From positions 1 to 64,000 of the forward strand of contig NZ_VENF01000009.1 of the NCBI RefSeq assembly GCF_009711715.1: a DNA stretch of 64,000 nt, given 5' to 3'. The notes below the pieces were generated by a model, which ran no database searches, was not told the DNA's origin, and was given only the letters and a program-made list of their open reading frames with translations. Source of the DNA: Methylophaga sp. Its GTDB lineage: Bacteria > Pseudomonadota > Gammaproteobacteria > Nitrosococcales > Methylophagaceae. Positions 8,785-16,287 of the stretch are shown here, piece by piece. The position numbers and the translations under genes were made by a program. The stretch's first letter is position 1, and each line of letters starts with the position of its first letter.

Positions 8785-9735
8785 ATGTCATTGTCATTAC
8801 AGCAATTACTGAACCGTCTTTCCTTTCGCCAACTGCAGGTTTTTCAGGCGGTGTACCAACATCAGGGCTACGGCCGGGCAGCGGAAGCATTGGGATTGAC
8901 CCAGCCAGCTGTCAGTTCACAAATCCGCAAGCTGGAACAGGCGCTGGGGCAACCGCTGTTTGAATATGTGGGCAGGCAGCTTTATTGTACCCGCGCCGGC
9001 GAAAAGGTGGCCGAGCGTATTAATACTGTTTTTGAGCAGGTCGAGCTGTTACAGACAGATCTACATAGTCTGCAGGGACAATTGTCCGGTGCGCTGAGTC
9101 TCTGCGCTGTCAGTACGGCTCAATATGCCGTCCCGCATCTGCTGCAGGACTTCCTAAGCCGCCATCCGGCGGTGGATGTCAGCCTGCGGGTGATGAATCG
9201 GGCGCGGGCGATTGAGCAGTTGAATAACAACACGGATGATCTGGTGGTTATGGGACTGGTGCCCAGTGATCGTTCCCTCGCCTCGCTGCCGTTTCTGGAT
9301 AATGAGCTGATTCCGGTGATGGCCGCAAATCATCCGCTGGCAGCCAGAAAGCAACTGACACCGCAGCAGTTTCTGAATGCCAGCCTGCTTCTGCGCGAAC
9401 CCGGTTCCGGTAACCGTCTGGCCCTGGAGCAGCATTGCCAGCAACAGCGTTTAACGTTGCGCTCTTATATCGAGATAGGGTCGAATGATGCCATTAAGCA
9501 TGGTGTGCTGGCAGGTTTAGGCGTTGCCGTTCTGCCCAAGCTCAGTGTGCTCGCCGAACTCAGGCAGGGCAGTTTGGTAAGCCCGGCTCTGAAAGGCTTT
9601 CCGCTACGCCGCAGCTGGTGTCTGGTTTACCCCAAGGGTAAACATCCGACTCCGGTGATGCAGGCCTTTCTGGATTATATTCAGTCACATCTGAAACAGA
9701 TTAACCAGCACTTTACCGAGCTGCAGGCACTTTAA
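8785..9735 (+). CDS. LysR-family regulator, PycR-like
   Basis: A 316-residue LysR-type transcription factor. The N-terminal winged helix-turn-helix includes FRQLQVFQAVY and AALGLTQPAVSSQIRKLE-type sequence (about residues 10-70). A substrate-binding-like effector domain follows (about 90-300; LLREPGSGNR and GLGVAVLP are typical). It is transcribed away from pycA across a 117-bp gap, as PycR is in Pseudomonas aeruginosa, and probably controls the pycAB operon. ATG 8785 is taken as start because the DNA-binding helices begin shortly after it; an in-frame TTG at 8767 would add six residues. Neither has a strong ribosome site. Confidence 0.85.
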   Translation: MSLSLQQLLNRLSFRQLQVFQAVYQHQGYGRAAEALGLTQPAVSSQIRKLEQALGQPLFEYVGRQLYCTRAGEKVAERINTVFEQVELLQTDLHSLQGQLSGALSLCAVSTAQYAVPHLLQDFLSRHPAVDVSLRVMNRARAIEQLNNNTDDLVVMGLVPSDRSLASLPFLDNELIPVMAANHPLAARKQLTPQQFLNASLLLREPGSGNRLALEQHCQQQRLTLRSYIEIGSNDAIKHGVLAGLGVAVLPKLSVLAELRQGSLVSPALKGFPLRRSWCLVYPKGKHPTPVMQAFLDYIQSHLKQINQHFTELQAL

Positions 9736-9757
9736 TCAGGACCTGAGAAAAGCGGGA

Positions 9758-9958
9758 TCAGGGTTTGAGAAAGCGGGTTTCGACATGCAACGAACTGTCC
9801 GGGCGTTCACGTTTGAGTTGCCAACCCTGATCGAGAATGAAATCCAGTGCTGCCTGATAACTCTCAAAATGGGTTTCCAGCTGTTCAGTTTCACCTGCTT
9901 CTTCCTTACTAATAACAAAGCCTGTTGCGGTCTTTTCAATTGTTGCCTGCGGTTTCAT
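9758..9958 (-). CDS. Small conserved-looking protein, function unknown
   Basis: A 66-residue acidic soluble protein with no recognised domain. The arrangement (a short beta-like IEKTATGFVISKEEAGE, then a helix SYQAALDFILDQGW) is what one expects of a compact alpha/beta fold. Start ATG 9958 has a proper ribosome site (CGGAGTAAACATC), which supports real coding. It converges with the LysR gene and diverges from pqqA. No function can be proposed. Confidence 0.6.
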   Translation of the reverse strand: MKPQATIEKTATGFVISKEEAGETEQLETHFESYQAALDFILDQGWQLKRERPDSSLHVETRFLKP

Positions 9959-10140
9959 GATGTTTACTCCGAATCATCGTTTGCTCCTGATCGTCACCGA
10001 ATTCCTCTCGCCGGTAAAGCACAATTGTACGAATCAGGAAAATCCTGACCCTTATCGAGCAAATCACGCTATTGGCAAGGCAAACAGCAGACTAATATAT
10101 GAACTGCAAGCTGCAATTAAATCAACACGAGGTGATTATC

Positions 10141-10212
10141 ATGTGGACTAAACCAGAATACTCAGACATGCGTTTCGGCTTTGAAGTCACTATGTATATC
10201 TGCAACAGATAA
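10141..10212 (+). CDS. pqqA: PQQ precursor peptide PqqA
   Basis: A 23-residue ribosomal peptide, the precursor of the cofactor pyrroloquinoline quinone. It starts with MWTKPEY and contains the diagnostic E-V-T-M-Y core: Glu15 and Tyr19 are the residues that PqqE cross-links and from which PQQ is built. Length (22-24 residues) and C-terminal NR also match the family. ATG 10141 follows a strong site (GAGGTGATTATC). A rho-independent terminator lies 17 bases after the stop, so the gene is monocistronic here. pqqB-E are not in the window. PQQ serves periplasmic quinoprotein dehydrogenases such as methanol dehydrogenase, the basis of the methylotroph guess. Confidence 0.95.
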   Translation: MWTKPEYSDMRFGFEVTMYICNR

Positions 10213-10229
10213 CAGATTCAGCCGAATCC

Positions 10230-10262
10230 AAAAAAGCCCCGGAACGTCGGGGCTTTTTTTTG
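10230..10262 (+). terminator. Rho-independent terminator of pqqA
   Basis: A perfect GC-rich stem (AAGCCCCG / CGGGGCTT) with a short loop ends in eight T residues. This is a textbook intrinsic terminator directly behind pqqA. Confidence 0.92.
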
Positions 10263-10553
10263 CCTGTCGTTTTTGCGGCTACGATCTTCTCTGGCCTCTT
10301 TTCCCGCCAGTCTGACCCTGGCATGGCTTTTTATGCGCTCCGTTGTTGCGTCCATCACCACCGTAAGTCAACTTCGGATAAAAAACCTTGCTTTAAATGC
10401 GGAATTTGATAATCATTTAAGAGAAAAGACAGTTATTTTCATATATTTAGAGTGCCCCGTGGCAAACATGGAAATTGTTTGAACCTGATAAGGACCACTT
10501 ACGACTTACCGGATACACAGTGTCTTTCTGTGATTGTCGTGAGGAGACTAAAA
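10263..10553. other. Intergenic leader before exported-protein gene
   Basis: About 290 bases without a convincing gene; a 69-codon frame at 10273-10482 lacks a ribosome site and any recognisable product. The last part (GTGAGGAGACTAAAA) is a strong ribosome site serving ATG 10554. The promoter of the following gene must lie here, but I cannot fix its boxes. Confidence 0.4.
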
Positions 10554-11910
10554 ATGAAACAAAGGAATACCGCAATAATTCATGCCTGTCTGTCTAGCTA
10601 TTAGCCTTTCAGGTTTATTCACTTCTGCCGCGGTTTGGGCAGCCTTACCACCACACTATGTAGAATCGGTTTCGCTTGTGGGTGAGCAGGGCATCAACAC
10701 CAATATGGTGGTGCTCAAGAATGTCTCTGCCAATAAACATATCGATGCCATTCAAATAGCCCCTACCAAACCCAACCTGGATATTGCGCTGGTTGGTGAT
10801 GTGAAATGTGAAGCGCATAAAGAGATCAACTTCGAAAAGGCACGGGCTTACTTTGGGCCCAGTGAAGTCAGTCTTTACTCTGCGACTTACTCACCGAATA
10901 TCACTGACGGCAAAGGCCAATTCAGAATCACCGAATCAGGGAATGATAGCAAGTTCAGCGTGCCGCTGGCTCAGATCAAGCAAGGTCATCCGGCAGTTCG
11001 TTTTGATCCGCTGCAGGAGCTGAATAAGGCGCTGCAGAAACACCTGAGTGATGGCGGCACCAAGTTGTCTTTCTACCAGCAGGATCACTTCATCAAAGTT
11101 GAACGCCCGGTTGCGATGAGGGGCTGGTGTAAAGTTGAAGGCACGAACGATTCCCAGTCTGCAGATGCCAATGCCAATATCGAAATAACAATCAAATATG
11201 AAGGCGATCCGGACCTGAAATTGAGCGGTACCCTGAACGCCCAGTTAGCCAACTCGCCCAATCAAATCAACAATGATCTGCCGATAGTGCTCAATAAAGC
11301 GGATTTTCAGCCCAATATTCCACATTACTATGGACAGTGTTTGCCCGAGGGCGGCACCAAAATCCGCATTAATCTGCAACTCAGTGGCAATGCGCCTGGT
11401 TTGCTGGATTTGAAGGTGGTCCCGGTCAGTAATGTCTATGCCGATTACGGGACTTACTATGAATTCAACAGCATTCCGGTGAATGCCCAGCATAGTAAAC
11501 ATATTGATTTCACTTTCCCGTTGAAAACGCTGTTGAGCCAGCAGAAATATTCGTATATGGCGATTTCCGACAACAAAGTCTGGAATCACAATATGAAAAT
11601 CGTGGCCAGGATAAAACCGGAAGGCAAAGACTGGGGCCAGTGGCAGGACTATGACACCGCCGTTTTCAAACACCGTTGCGAACCCCAGGTGCAATTCAAC
11701 TCACCGGGTCAGGTCGGCGGCTTCCAGAATAACGGCGGGCAGTCTGAGCAAGGCCCATCCCGCCTTAGCCCGGTCCCGGTCAAACCGAGCCTGGATAAAG
11801 TTCAAAGTCCGGCACCCACTGATCCGACACCGGTCCCCGGTCCCGCCAGACTGCAGGCACCGGAAGAGGGCTCCCCTGAGCTGCAATTAAAAGCTGTACC
11901 GCAACAGTAA
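10554..11910 (+). pseudogene. Exported protein of unknown function, signal peptide out of frame
   Basis: The body of the gene (from 10582, 442 residues in frame) encodes a secreted protein: hydrophobic stretch ending SAAVWA, then a mature part with scattered cysteines (about Cys65, Cys182, Cys253, Cys377) and a Pro/Gln-rich C-terminal tail. No family is recognised. The best ribosome site (GAGGAG) and ATG are at 10554, giving MKQRNTAIIHACL before that frame stops at TAG 10602. The body frame has only ATG 10582, without a ribosome site and with a stop just upstream. Removing one copy of the tandem CTGT unit at 10586-10595 joins both frames into a complete signal peptide. It is either phase variation, a recent inactivation or a sequencing error. 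A terminator follows. Confidence 0.65.
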
Positions 11911-11952
11911 TGGCAGGGAAGCGAATCATGTCGTTTGCCTTATCTGAAACTA

Positions 11953-11988
11953 AGCAGCGCGCTCCTCAAAGGGCGCGCTGCTTTTTTA
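11953..11988 (+). terminator. Rho-independent terminator
   Basis: Arms AGCAGCGCGC and GCGCGCTGCT around a short loop are followed by a run of T. It separates the preceding exported-protein gene from the barrel gene at 12003. Confidence 0.88.
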
Positions 11989-12002
11989 TCTGAGTGAGGA
12001 TC

Positions 12003-14051
12003 ATGAAAACGAAGTTATTTCTGTATGGTCCGGCGCTGGTGATGATCCTGTTAACGCCCTTTGCCCAGGCACAGTGGCAGGCGGAATTGATCCAGGACGG
12101 CAGCCGCGGCCATTTGCTGGTGATTGATTTACCTGAGGACATGGATATCAACACGCTGGCAAGACTGGCGGTAGAACTTGACGGGATCGACATCACGGCA
12201 GCGATGGGCTTTGAAGACGGTGATTTTACCTACACACCACTGGAGACACTGACAGCGGGACCACATGTACTGAAACTGGTAATGCTGACAGAAGACGGCC
12301 CCCATCCGATCCAGCAATGGCAGTTTGAAGCTACGCAAAGCTCGTCGGCGACTGAGTCAGGCACGACGGAGAGCAGTGCAGCCCAGCTTGAAGCTGCAGA
12401 GCGCTGGTTACGATCCGGCCATTTTAATTCCGATAACAGTGTCGAAATCAGCCAGCGCTTGGCCGATCACAACACAGCCGCTGATACCCGGCACTTTGTG
12501 ATGTCGGGTGCCGGTGTATCTTCCGGCGCTGTGCAGGGAGAAAACTGGGAAGTGACGGCTCGCGCCAATTATTTTCTGCAATCGGAGCAGGATTTGAGTC
12601 TGACCGGTAATTCGCTGGATATCGGAGAATACCAGCTTTCAGCGAAACGGCAGGATGACTGGGGACAAACGAGATTGCGGCTGGGAGATCAGAGTCTGGG
12701 ACTGAACTCCGCTCTGCTTTCGCCTTATCAGCGGCGTGGCGCTTCACTGCAGCTCAGTGATACCAGTGAACGGGTTGCCGCGCAGGTTTTTGCTTTGCGG
12801 CCGGATGCACTGGTCGGTGCTGATCACTTTACCGGTTTGTCGGAACCGGAAAGCCGGATTGAGGGCTTCACCGCCAGCATCAAACCGTTTTCTGCCGAAG
12901 CTGATGCCTTGAAGATCACCACGGTGTATTACGATGGCGAAGGCTCGGCGACCGGTGCCGGTATCAGTGGCGGCGAACCTCTGGCGGAGGGGCGTGGCTG
13001 GTCGCTGGCAATGGACAAAAATCTGCTTGAAGGCAAACTGTCCCTGTTCGGTGAGTATGCCCACGCCAGTTATGACAGTGATGGCGATGCCGGGCCTGCT
13101 GAGCGTGAGAACAGTGAGGCTTATACCCTGCTGCTGGAATCATATCCCTTTGACGATCTCAACTGGTATGCCCAACCGGTGGACTGGTTGTTCGGGCTGC
13201 GTTATGAACGAATTGACACCTTCTTTGCCAGTCTGGCCAACCCGGGGCTGGCCGCTGACCGGGATGTGACCTCGGCTTATAGCCATCTTTACTGGAATCG
13301 TTTTTCGGCCAATCTGCATTTGAGTCATGAAACCAATAATGTGGATGAACTGACTGGCTTACCTACTGACCGGCTCAGAAATGCCAGCTGGAGCGGGACT
13401 TATGCATTTGAAAAACAGCAGGAAGCATTGTCCTGGCTGGGGTCGCCCTACCTGCAGTTCAGCGGTTTTGTTGCCCGCCTTGATCGCAAAGAGACGCCCG
13501 ATAACTATTTGGGGATAGAGACTGATAATGCCTCCAATTCGACTACTCTCGGTGTGGGCAGTAATTATGAGCGGAGCTATTTGAATGCCAGCTATACCTG
13601 GTCGGAATTTGAAGATCATGCCGAAGTCAGCTCCGATACGGTCAGTCACTTTATCAGCCTGGGCGGCGGCTGGCGGCCCAGTGACAGGTTGTCTTTCAAT
13701 GCAGACGCCCAATACGGCACATTTGAAACACGCCTCACACGTCAGACCGCCTACACCAGCAATTTTAATCTCGGTGTGCGCAGCCTGCTGATCCCCAACA
13801 AACTGGATCTGGCACTGAATTATAATTTGAACCTGGCCGGCGGTGACAACGACTCACCTGATAGACAGCTGCTGAATGCTGAACTCGGCTGGACCTATCT
13901 CCCAGCATCTAAGAATAATCCGGGAGTGGCGTTTGCCCTTCGCGGCGCATTGGAGCGATATCATGGACACGAACAGCTTTCTCTCTATGAGGATAACTAT
14001 CAGGTTTTTGCGATTGTACGGATTACGGCGCCATTTGCCGCTCGTCGTTAG
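12003..14051 (+). CDS. Outer-membrane beta-barrel-like protein, unknown function
   Basis: A 682-residue exported protein. It has a signal peptide (MKTKLFLYGP to AQA), a small N-terminal domain (about 25-110), a Ser/Thr linker, then about 500 residues with alternating aromatic/polar strands (for example WEVTARANYFL, NLNWYAQPVDWLF-like and SANLHLSHETN segments) and a final strand ending in hydrophobic/aromatic residues. This pattern is typical of outer-membrane barrels, though no family is recognised. ATG 12003 is preferred over the GTG at 11994 because it follows AGTGAGGATC and opens a proper signal peptide. It is the first gene of a tight run reaching the subtilase at 17829. The role may be surface display or secretion of the next gene's product; this is inference. 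Confidence 0.65.
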   Translation: MKTKLFLYGPALVMILLTPFAQAQWQAELIQDGSRGHLLVIDLPEDMDINTLARLAVELDGIDITAAMGFEDGDFTYTPLETLTAGPHVLKLVMLTEDGPHPIQQWQFEATQSSSATESGTTESSAAQLEAAERWLRSGHFNSDNSVEISQRLADHNTAADTRHFVMSGAGVSSGAVQGENWEVTARANYFLQSEQDLSLTGNSLDIGEYQLSAKRQDDWGQTRLRLGDQSLGLNSALLSPYQRRGASLQLSDTSERVAAQVFALRPDALVGADHFTGLSEPESRIEGFTASIKPFSAEADALKITTVYYDGEGSATGAGISGGEPLAEGRGWSLAMDKNLLEGKLSLFGEYAHASYDSDGDAGPAERENSEAYTLLLESYPFDDLNWYAQPVDWLFGLRYERIDTFFASLANPGLAADRDVTSAYSHLYWNRFSANLHLSHETNNVDELTGLPTDRLRNASWSGTYAFEKQQEALSWLGSPYLQFSGFVARLDRKETPDNYLGIETDNASNSTTLGVGSNYERSYLNASYTWSEFEDHAEVSSDTVSHFISLGGGWRPSDRLSFNADAQYGTFETRLTRQTAYTSNFNLGVRSLLIPNKLDLALNYNLNLAGGDNDSPDRQLLNAELGWTYLPASKNNPGVAFALRGALERYHGHEQLSLYEDNYQVFAIVRITAPFAARR

Positions 14052-15153
14052 CCTTATCCTGCTGGCCGGATTGATTCACTCAGACCCGGCTCATGCGGAT
14101 ATAAACAGTGTGACCGCGAGCCCGGCATCAGTCACCGTGCCGTTGGGGCAAACACGTCCCGTTACCATTTCGTGGCGGGTGAACCGCACTGAAACCGATT
14201 CCAGTGGCGGGCCTTTTACCCGCCTGGTCAGCTCGCCCGGGGCATCACTGATTATCAACGGCATGACCGTGGCGAATGTGGCAGGCAGCCTGTCGACCAC
14301 CTCGGTATTGTTATCGGGTGGCACCAGCACCGTGACCTTGACCGAATCATTCACCCTGAATCCCAACCAACTGCGTTTACTGGCGGACAGTGCGGCCGGC
14401 AGTGCCCGTATTGAACGGACTTTCAGTGATACCCAAACCACCGCGACCGGCATTGTTAACGTCTATGCCGGTAGTGGCAGTAGTGGTGAACTCACGGTCA
14501 GACGTATTGATCTGGCGTTTCAGAATGCCGCCCGCTCTGAAGTGGTCAAGCAGAATGAGAGCCTGTTTGCGGTCGCTGATATCGCTTTTTCCAGCAGTGG
14601 TGTGTTGCGGGGCGAATGGCGGCTGATTGATCCCGGCACCAGTCTCGGCAGTCAGTCCGGCAGGGTATTACAGGTGGTTCGTCAGAGCCTGTTAAGTGCC
14701 GGTCAGGGCAGAACCCGTATCACCAGTCCCAAACTGCCGACCGACCGCAGTGGTTTGTACCTGCTGGCGTTTGCTGTGGAACAGGAAGAGGCTGAAATTG
14801 AGATTCCGGTACTGCGTTACTTTGTGATTGAGCAAAGCAAAAAAACGATTATTGACCCCTTCCCGATGACAACGTTATCGCCTGCGGCAGGTGCAACACT
14901 CAATGATCAGACGGTCTTTTCCTGGCAGCCGGTAGCAACAGCCAGTGCTTATCAGGTAGAGATTTTTGCCACAGGTGAATCGCAACCACTGACCGGCAAG
15001 CTGGTGCCTGCTTCGGAACAGCAGCTCAGCCTGTCCAGCATGTCGCTGGACTGGCTGCAGGATAATACCCGGTATCAGTGGCAGGTCAGAGCGCTCGATA
15101 AACAGGGGCAATTGCTGGCAATTTCGGCGAGAATGCCGGTTAACACCCCTTAA
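13963..15153 (+). CDS. Exported Ig/FN3-like protein, unknown function
   Basis: A 396-residue precursor. The signal anchor or peptide runs from about residue 20 to 47 (LPLVVSLILLAGLI, then PAHA). The mature part is almost all beta-strand: an N-terminal Ig-like module (VTASPASVTVPLGQTRPVTISW), a serine-rich middle, and a C-terminal FN3-like module (FSWQPVATASAYQVEIF, then YQWQVRA). ATG 13963 is chosen for its GGAG site at 13952-13955; it lies inside the last 30 codons of the barrel gene, so translation is probably coupled. ATG 13987 is an alternative. No enzymatic motif is seen. A structural surface role next to the barrel is likely but unproven. The sigma-factor gene follows after 9 bases. Confidence 0.65.
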   Translation: MDTNSFLSMRITIRFLRLYGLRRHLPLVVSLILLAGLIHSDPAHADINSVTASPASVTVPLGQTRPVTISWRVNRTETDSSGGPFTRLVSSPGASLIINGMTVANVAGSLSTTSVLLSGGTSTVTLTESFTLNPNQLRLLADSAAGSARIERTFSDTQTTATGIVNVYAGSGSSGELTVRRIDLAFQNAARSEVVKQNESLFAVADIAFSSSGVLRGEWRLIDPGTSLGSQSGRVLQVVRQSLLSAGQGRTRITSPKLPTDRSGLYLLAFAVEQEEAEIEIPVLRYFVIEQSKKTIIDPFPMTTLSPAAGATLNDQTVFSWQPVATASAYQVEIFATGESQPLTGKLVPASEQQLSLSSMSLDWLQDNTRYQWQVRALDKQGQLLAISARMPVNTP

Positions 15154-15162
15154 GGGCGTGTC

Positions 15163-15720
15163 ATGAACGACGATATCGCGATTCTCCATCAGATCGCTGC
15201 CGGCAGTCAGCAGGCGCTGGCCGAATTTTACCGACGCTATGAGTCACGCCTGTACCGTTTTATCTGCAGCAAAATGCCGGATCAGTTTGAAGCTGCCGAT
15301 CTGGTTAATGAGGTGTTTCTTGAAGTCTGGCAAAAAGCGGCTGAATTTCAGCAGCGATCCAAAGTCTCGACCTGGCTGTTCAGCATTGCCTACTTCAAAA
15401 CAGTAGACCGGCTGCGAAAAACGCGGCCAGAAGCCTTATCTGAAGAAGCACTGGATAACCTGGAAGACGATTCGCCGGCTTCTTTGACCTGCCTGATTCA
15501 GGCAGAACAGGCCGATCAGGTTCGGCATTGTGTCAGCACCCTCAAACCTGATCACCGGGCGGTGATGGAGCTGACGTTTTTTGAGGAAATGTCATACCGC
15601 GACATCGCGACCGTGGTCAACTGCCCGGAAAATACGGTCAAAACCCGGATGTTTCATGCAAAGCAGGCGATGAAAAAATGCCTGCAACGACTGGCCGGCG
15701 GAGGGTTGAGCCATGAATGA
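15163..15720 (+). CDS. ECF sigma-70 factor
   Basis: A 185-residue group 4 sigma factor. Region 2 (about 15-85: ALAEFYRRYESRLYRFI, DLVNEVFLEVWQKA, STWLFSIAY) binds core RNA polymerase and the -10 element. Region 4 (about 120-175: LTFFEEMSYRDIATVVNCPENTVKTR) contains the helix-turn-helix for the -35 element. The gene overlaps the next one by 8 bases (ATGAATGA), the standard arrangement of a sigma with its own anti-sigma factor. Target promoters are unknown. Autoregulation of the run beginning at 12003 is possible but not visible. Confidence 0.92.
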   Translation: MNDDIAILHQIAAGSQQALAEFYRRYESRLYRFICSKMPDQFEAADLVNEVFLEVWQKAAEFQQRSKVSTWLFSIAYFKTVDRLRKTRPEALSEEALDNLEDDSPASLTCLIQAEQADQVRHCVSTLKPDHRAVMELTFFEEMSYRDIATVVNCPENTVKTRMFHAKQAMKKCLQRLAGGGLSHE

Positions 15721-16285
15721 GTCACTAAGCCGTGAGCAGGTTGAAATGCTGTTGCCGTACTATGTGAACGGCACGCTGGATGCAGCGGAAAAACAGCAGG
15801 TGGAAAGCGTTTTGAAGCAACATCCTTCACTGTGGGATGAGCTGACATTTCTTCGCAAGCTACAGACAGAAGTGCAGGCGATGCCAGCAGCGGGCAACAG
15901 CCCGGGTGAACTGGGACTCAGGCGCCTGCAACAGCAATTGCCGGCCAGTTCACAGCCAAAACAAATTTCACCCCGCTGGCGCTGGGCCGCGGTTGCAGCC
16001 GCATTCCTGCTGGTGGTTCAGACCAGTGTGATGATGCTGACATCCGTGCCGGGAGGTTATCAACAGGCTGGCGAGCAGCAGCAGACGCCGTTGCTGATAA
16101 TCACCTTTGAACCGCAGGCAACGGAAGCCGAGATCCGACAACTCCTGCTGCAAAATCAGCTGACCATCGTCGAGGGGCCTTCGGTACTGGGCCTGTACAA
16201 ACTGTCAGCGGCGACTGAACCGGAAACGCTTCTGCAGTCGTTGCAACAAAGCGATCTTGTTGAGTCGGTACAGTTGAATCGCTGA
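15713..16285 (+). CDS. Membrane anti-sigma factor with propeptide-like tail
   Basis: A 190-residue single-pass membrane protein. The cytoplasmic part (1-85; LPYYVNGTLDAAEKQQVESVL) resembles anti-sigma domains but lacks the zinc-binding HxxxCxxC motif. A hydrophobic segment (about 88-110) crosses the membrane. The periplasmic tail (about 120-190) contains LLIITFEPQATEAEIRQLLL and a GLYKLSA strand, similar to the small domains that precede or inhibit subtilases (I9/propeptide-like). It overlaps the sigma gene and lies 2 bases upstream of a subtilase gene. This suggests that the protease acts on, or is bound by, the tail to release the sigma factor. The mechanism is inference. Confidence 0.75.
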   Translation: MNESLSREQVEMLLPYYVNGTLDAAEKQQVESVLKQHPSLWDELTFLRKLQTEVQAMPAAGNSPGELGLRRLQQQLPASSQPKQISPRWRWAAVAAAFLLVVQTSVMMLTSVPGGYQQAGEQQQTPLLIITFEPQATEAEIRQLLLQNQLTIVEGPSVLGLYKLSAATEPETLLQSLQQSDLVESVQLNR

Positions 16286-16287
16286 TC

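Noticed and set aside
9785..10151. Two overlapping plus-strand frames before pqqA
   Set aside because: They are antisense to the 66-residue minus-strand gene, which has a proper ribosome site, and end inside pqqA.
10273..10482. 69-codon plus-strand frame after the pqqA terminator
   Set aside because: No ribosome site, no family, composition like non-coding DNA.
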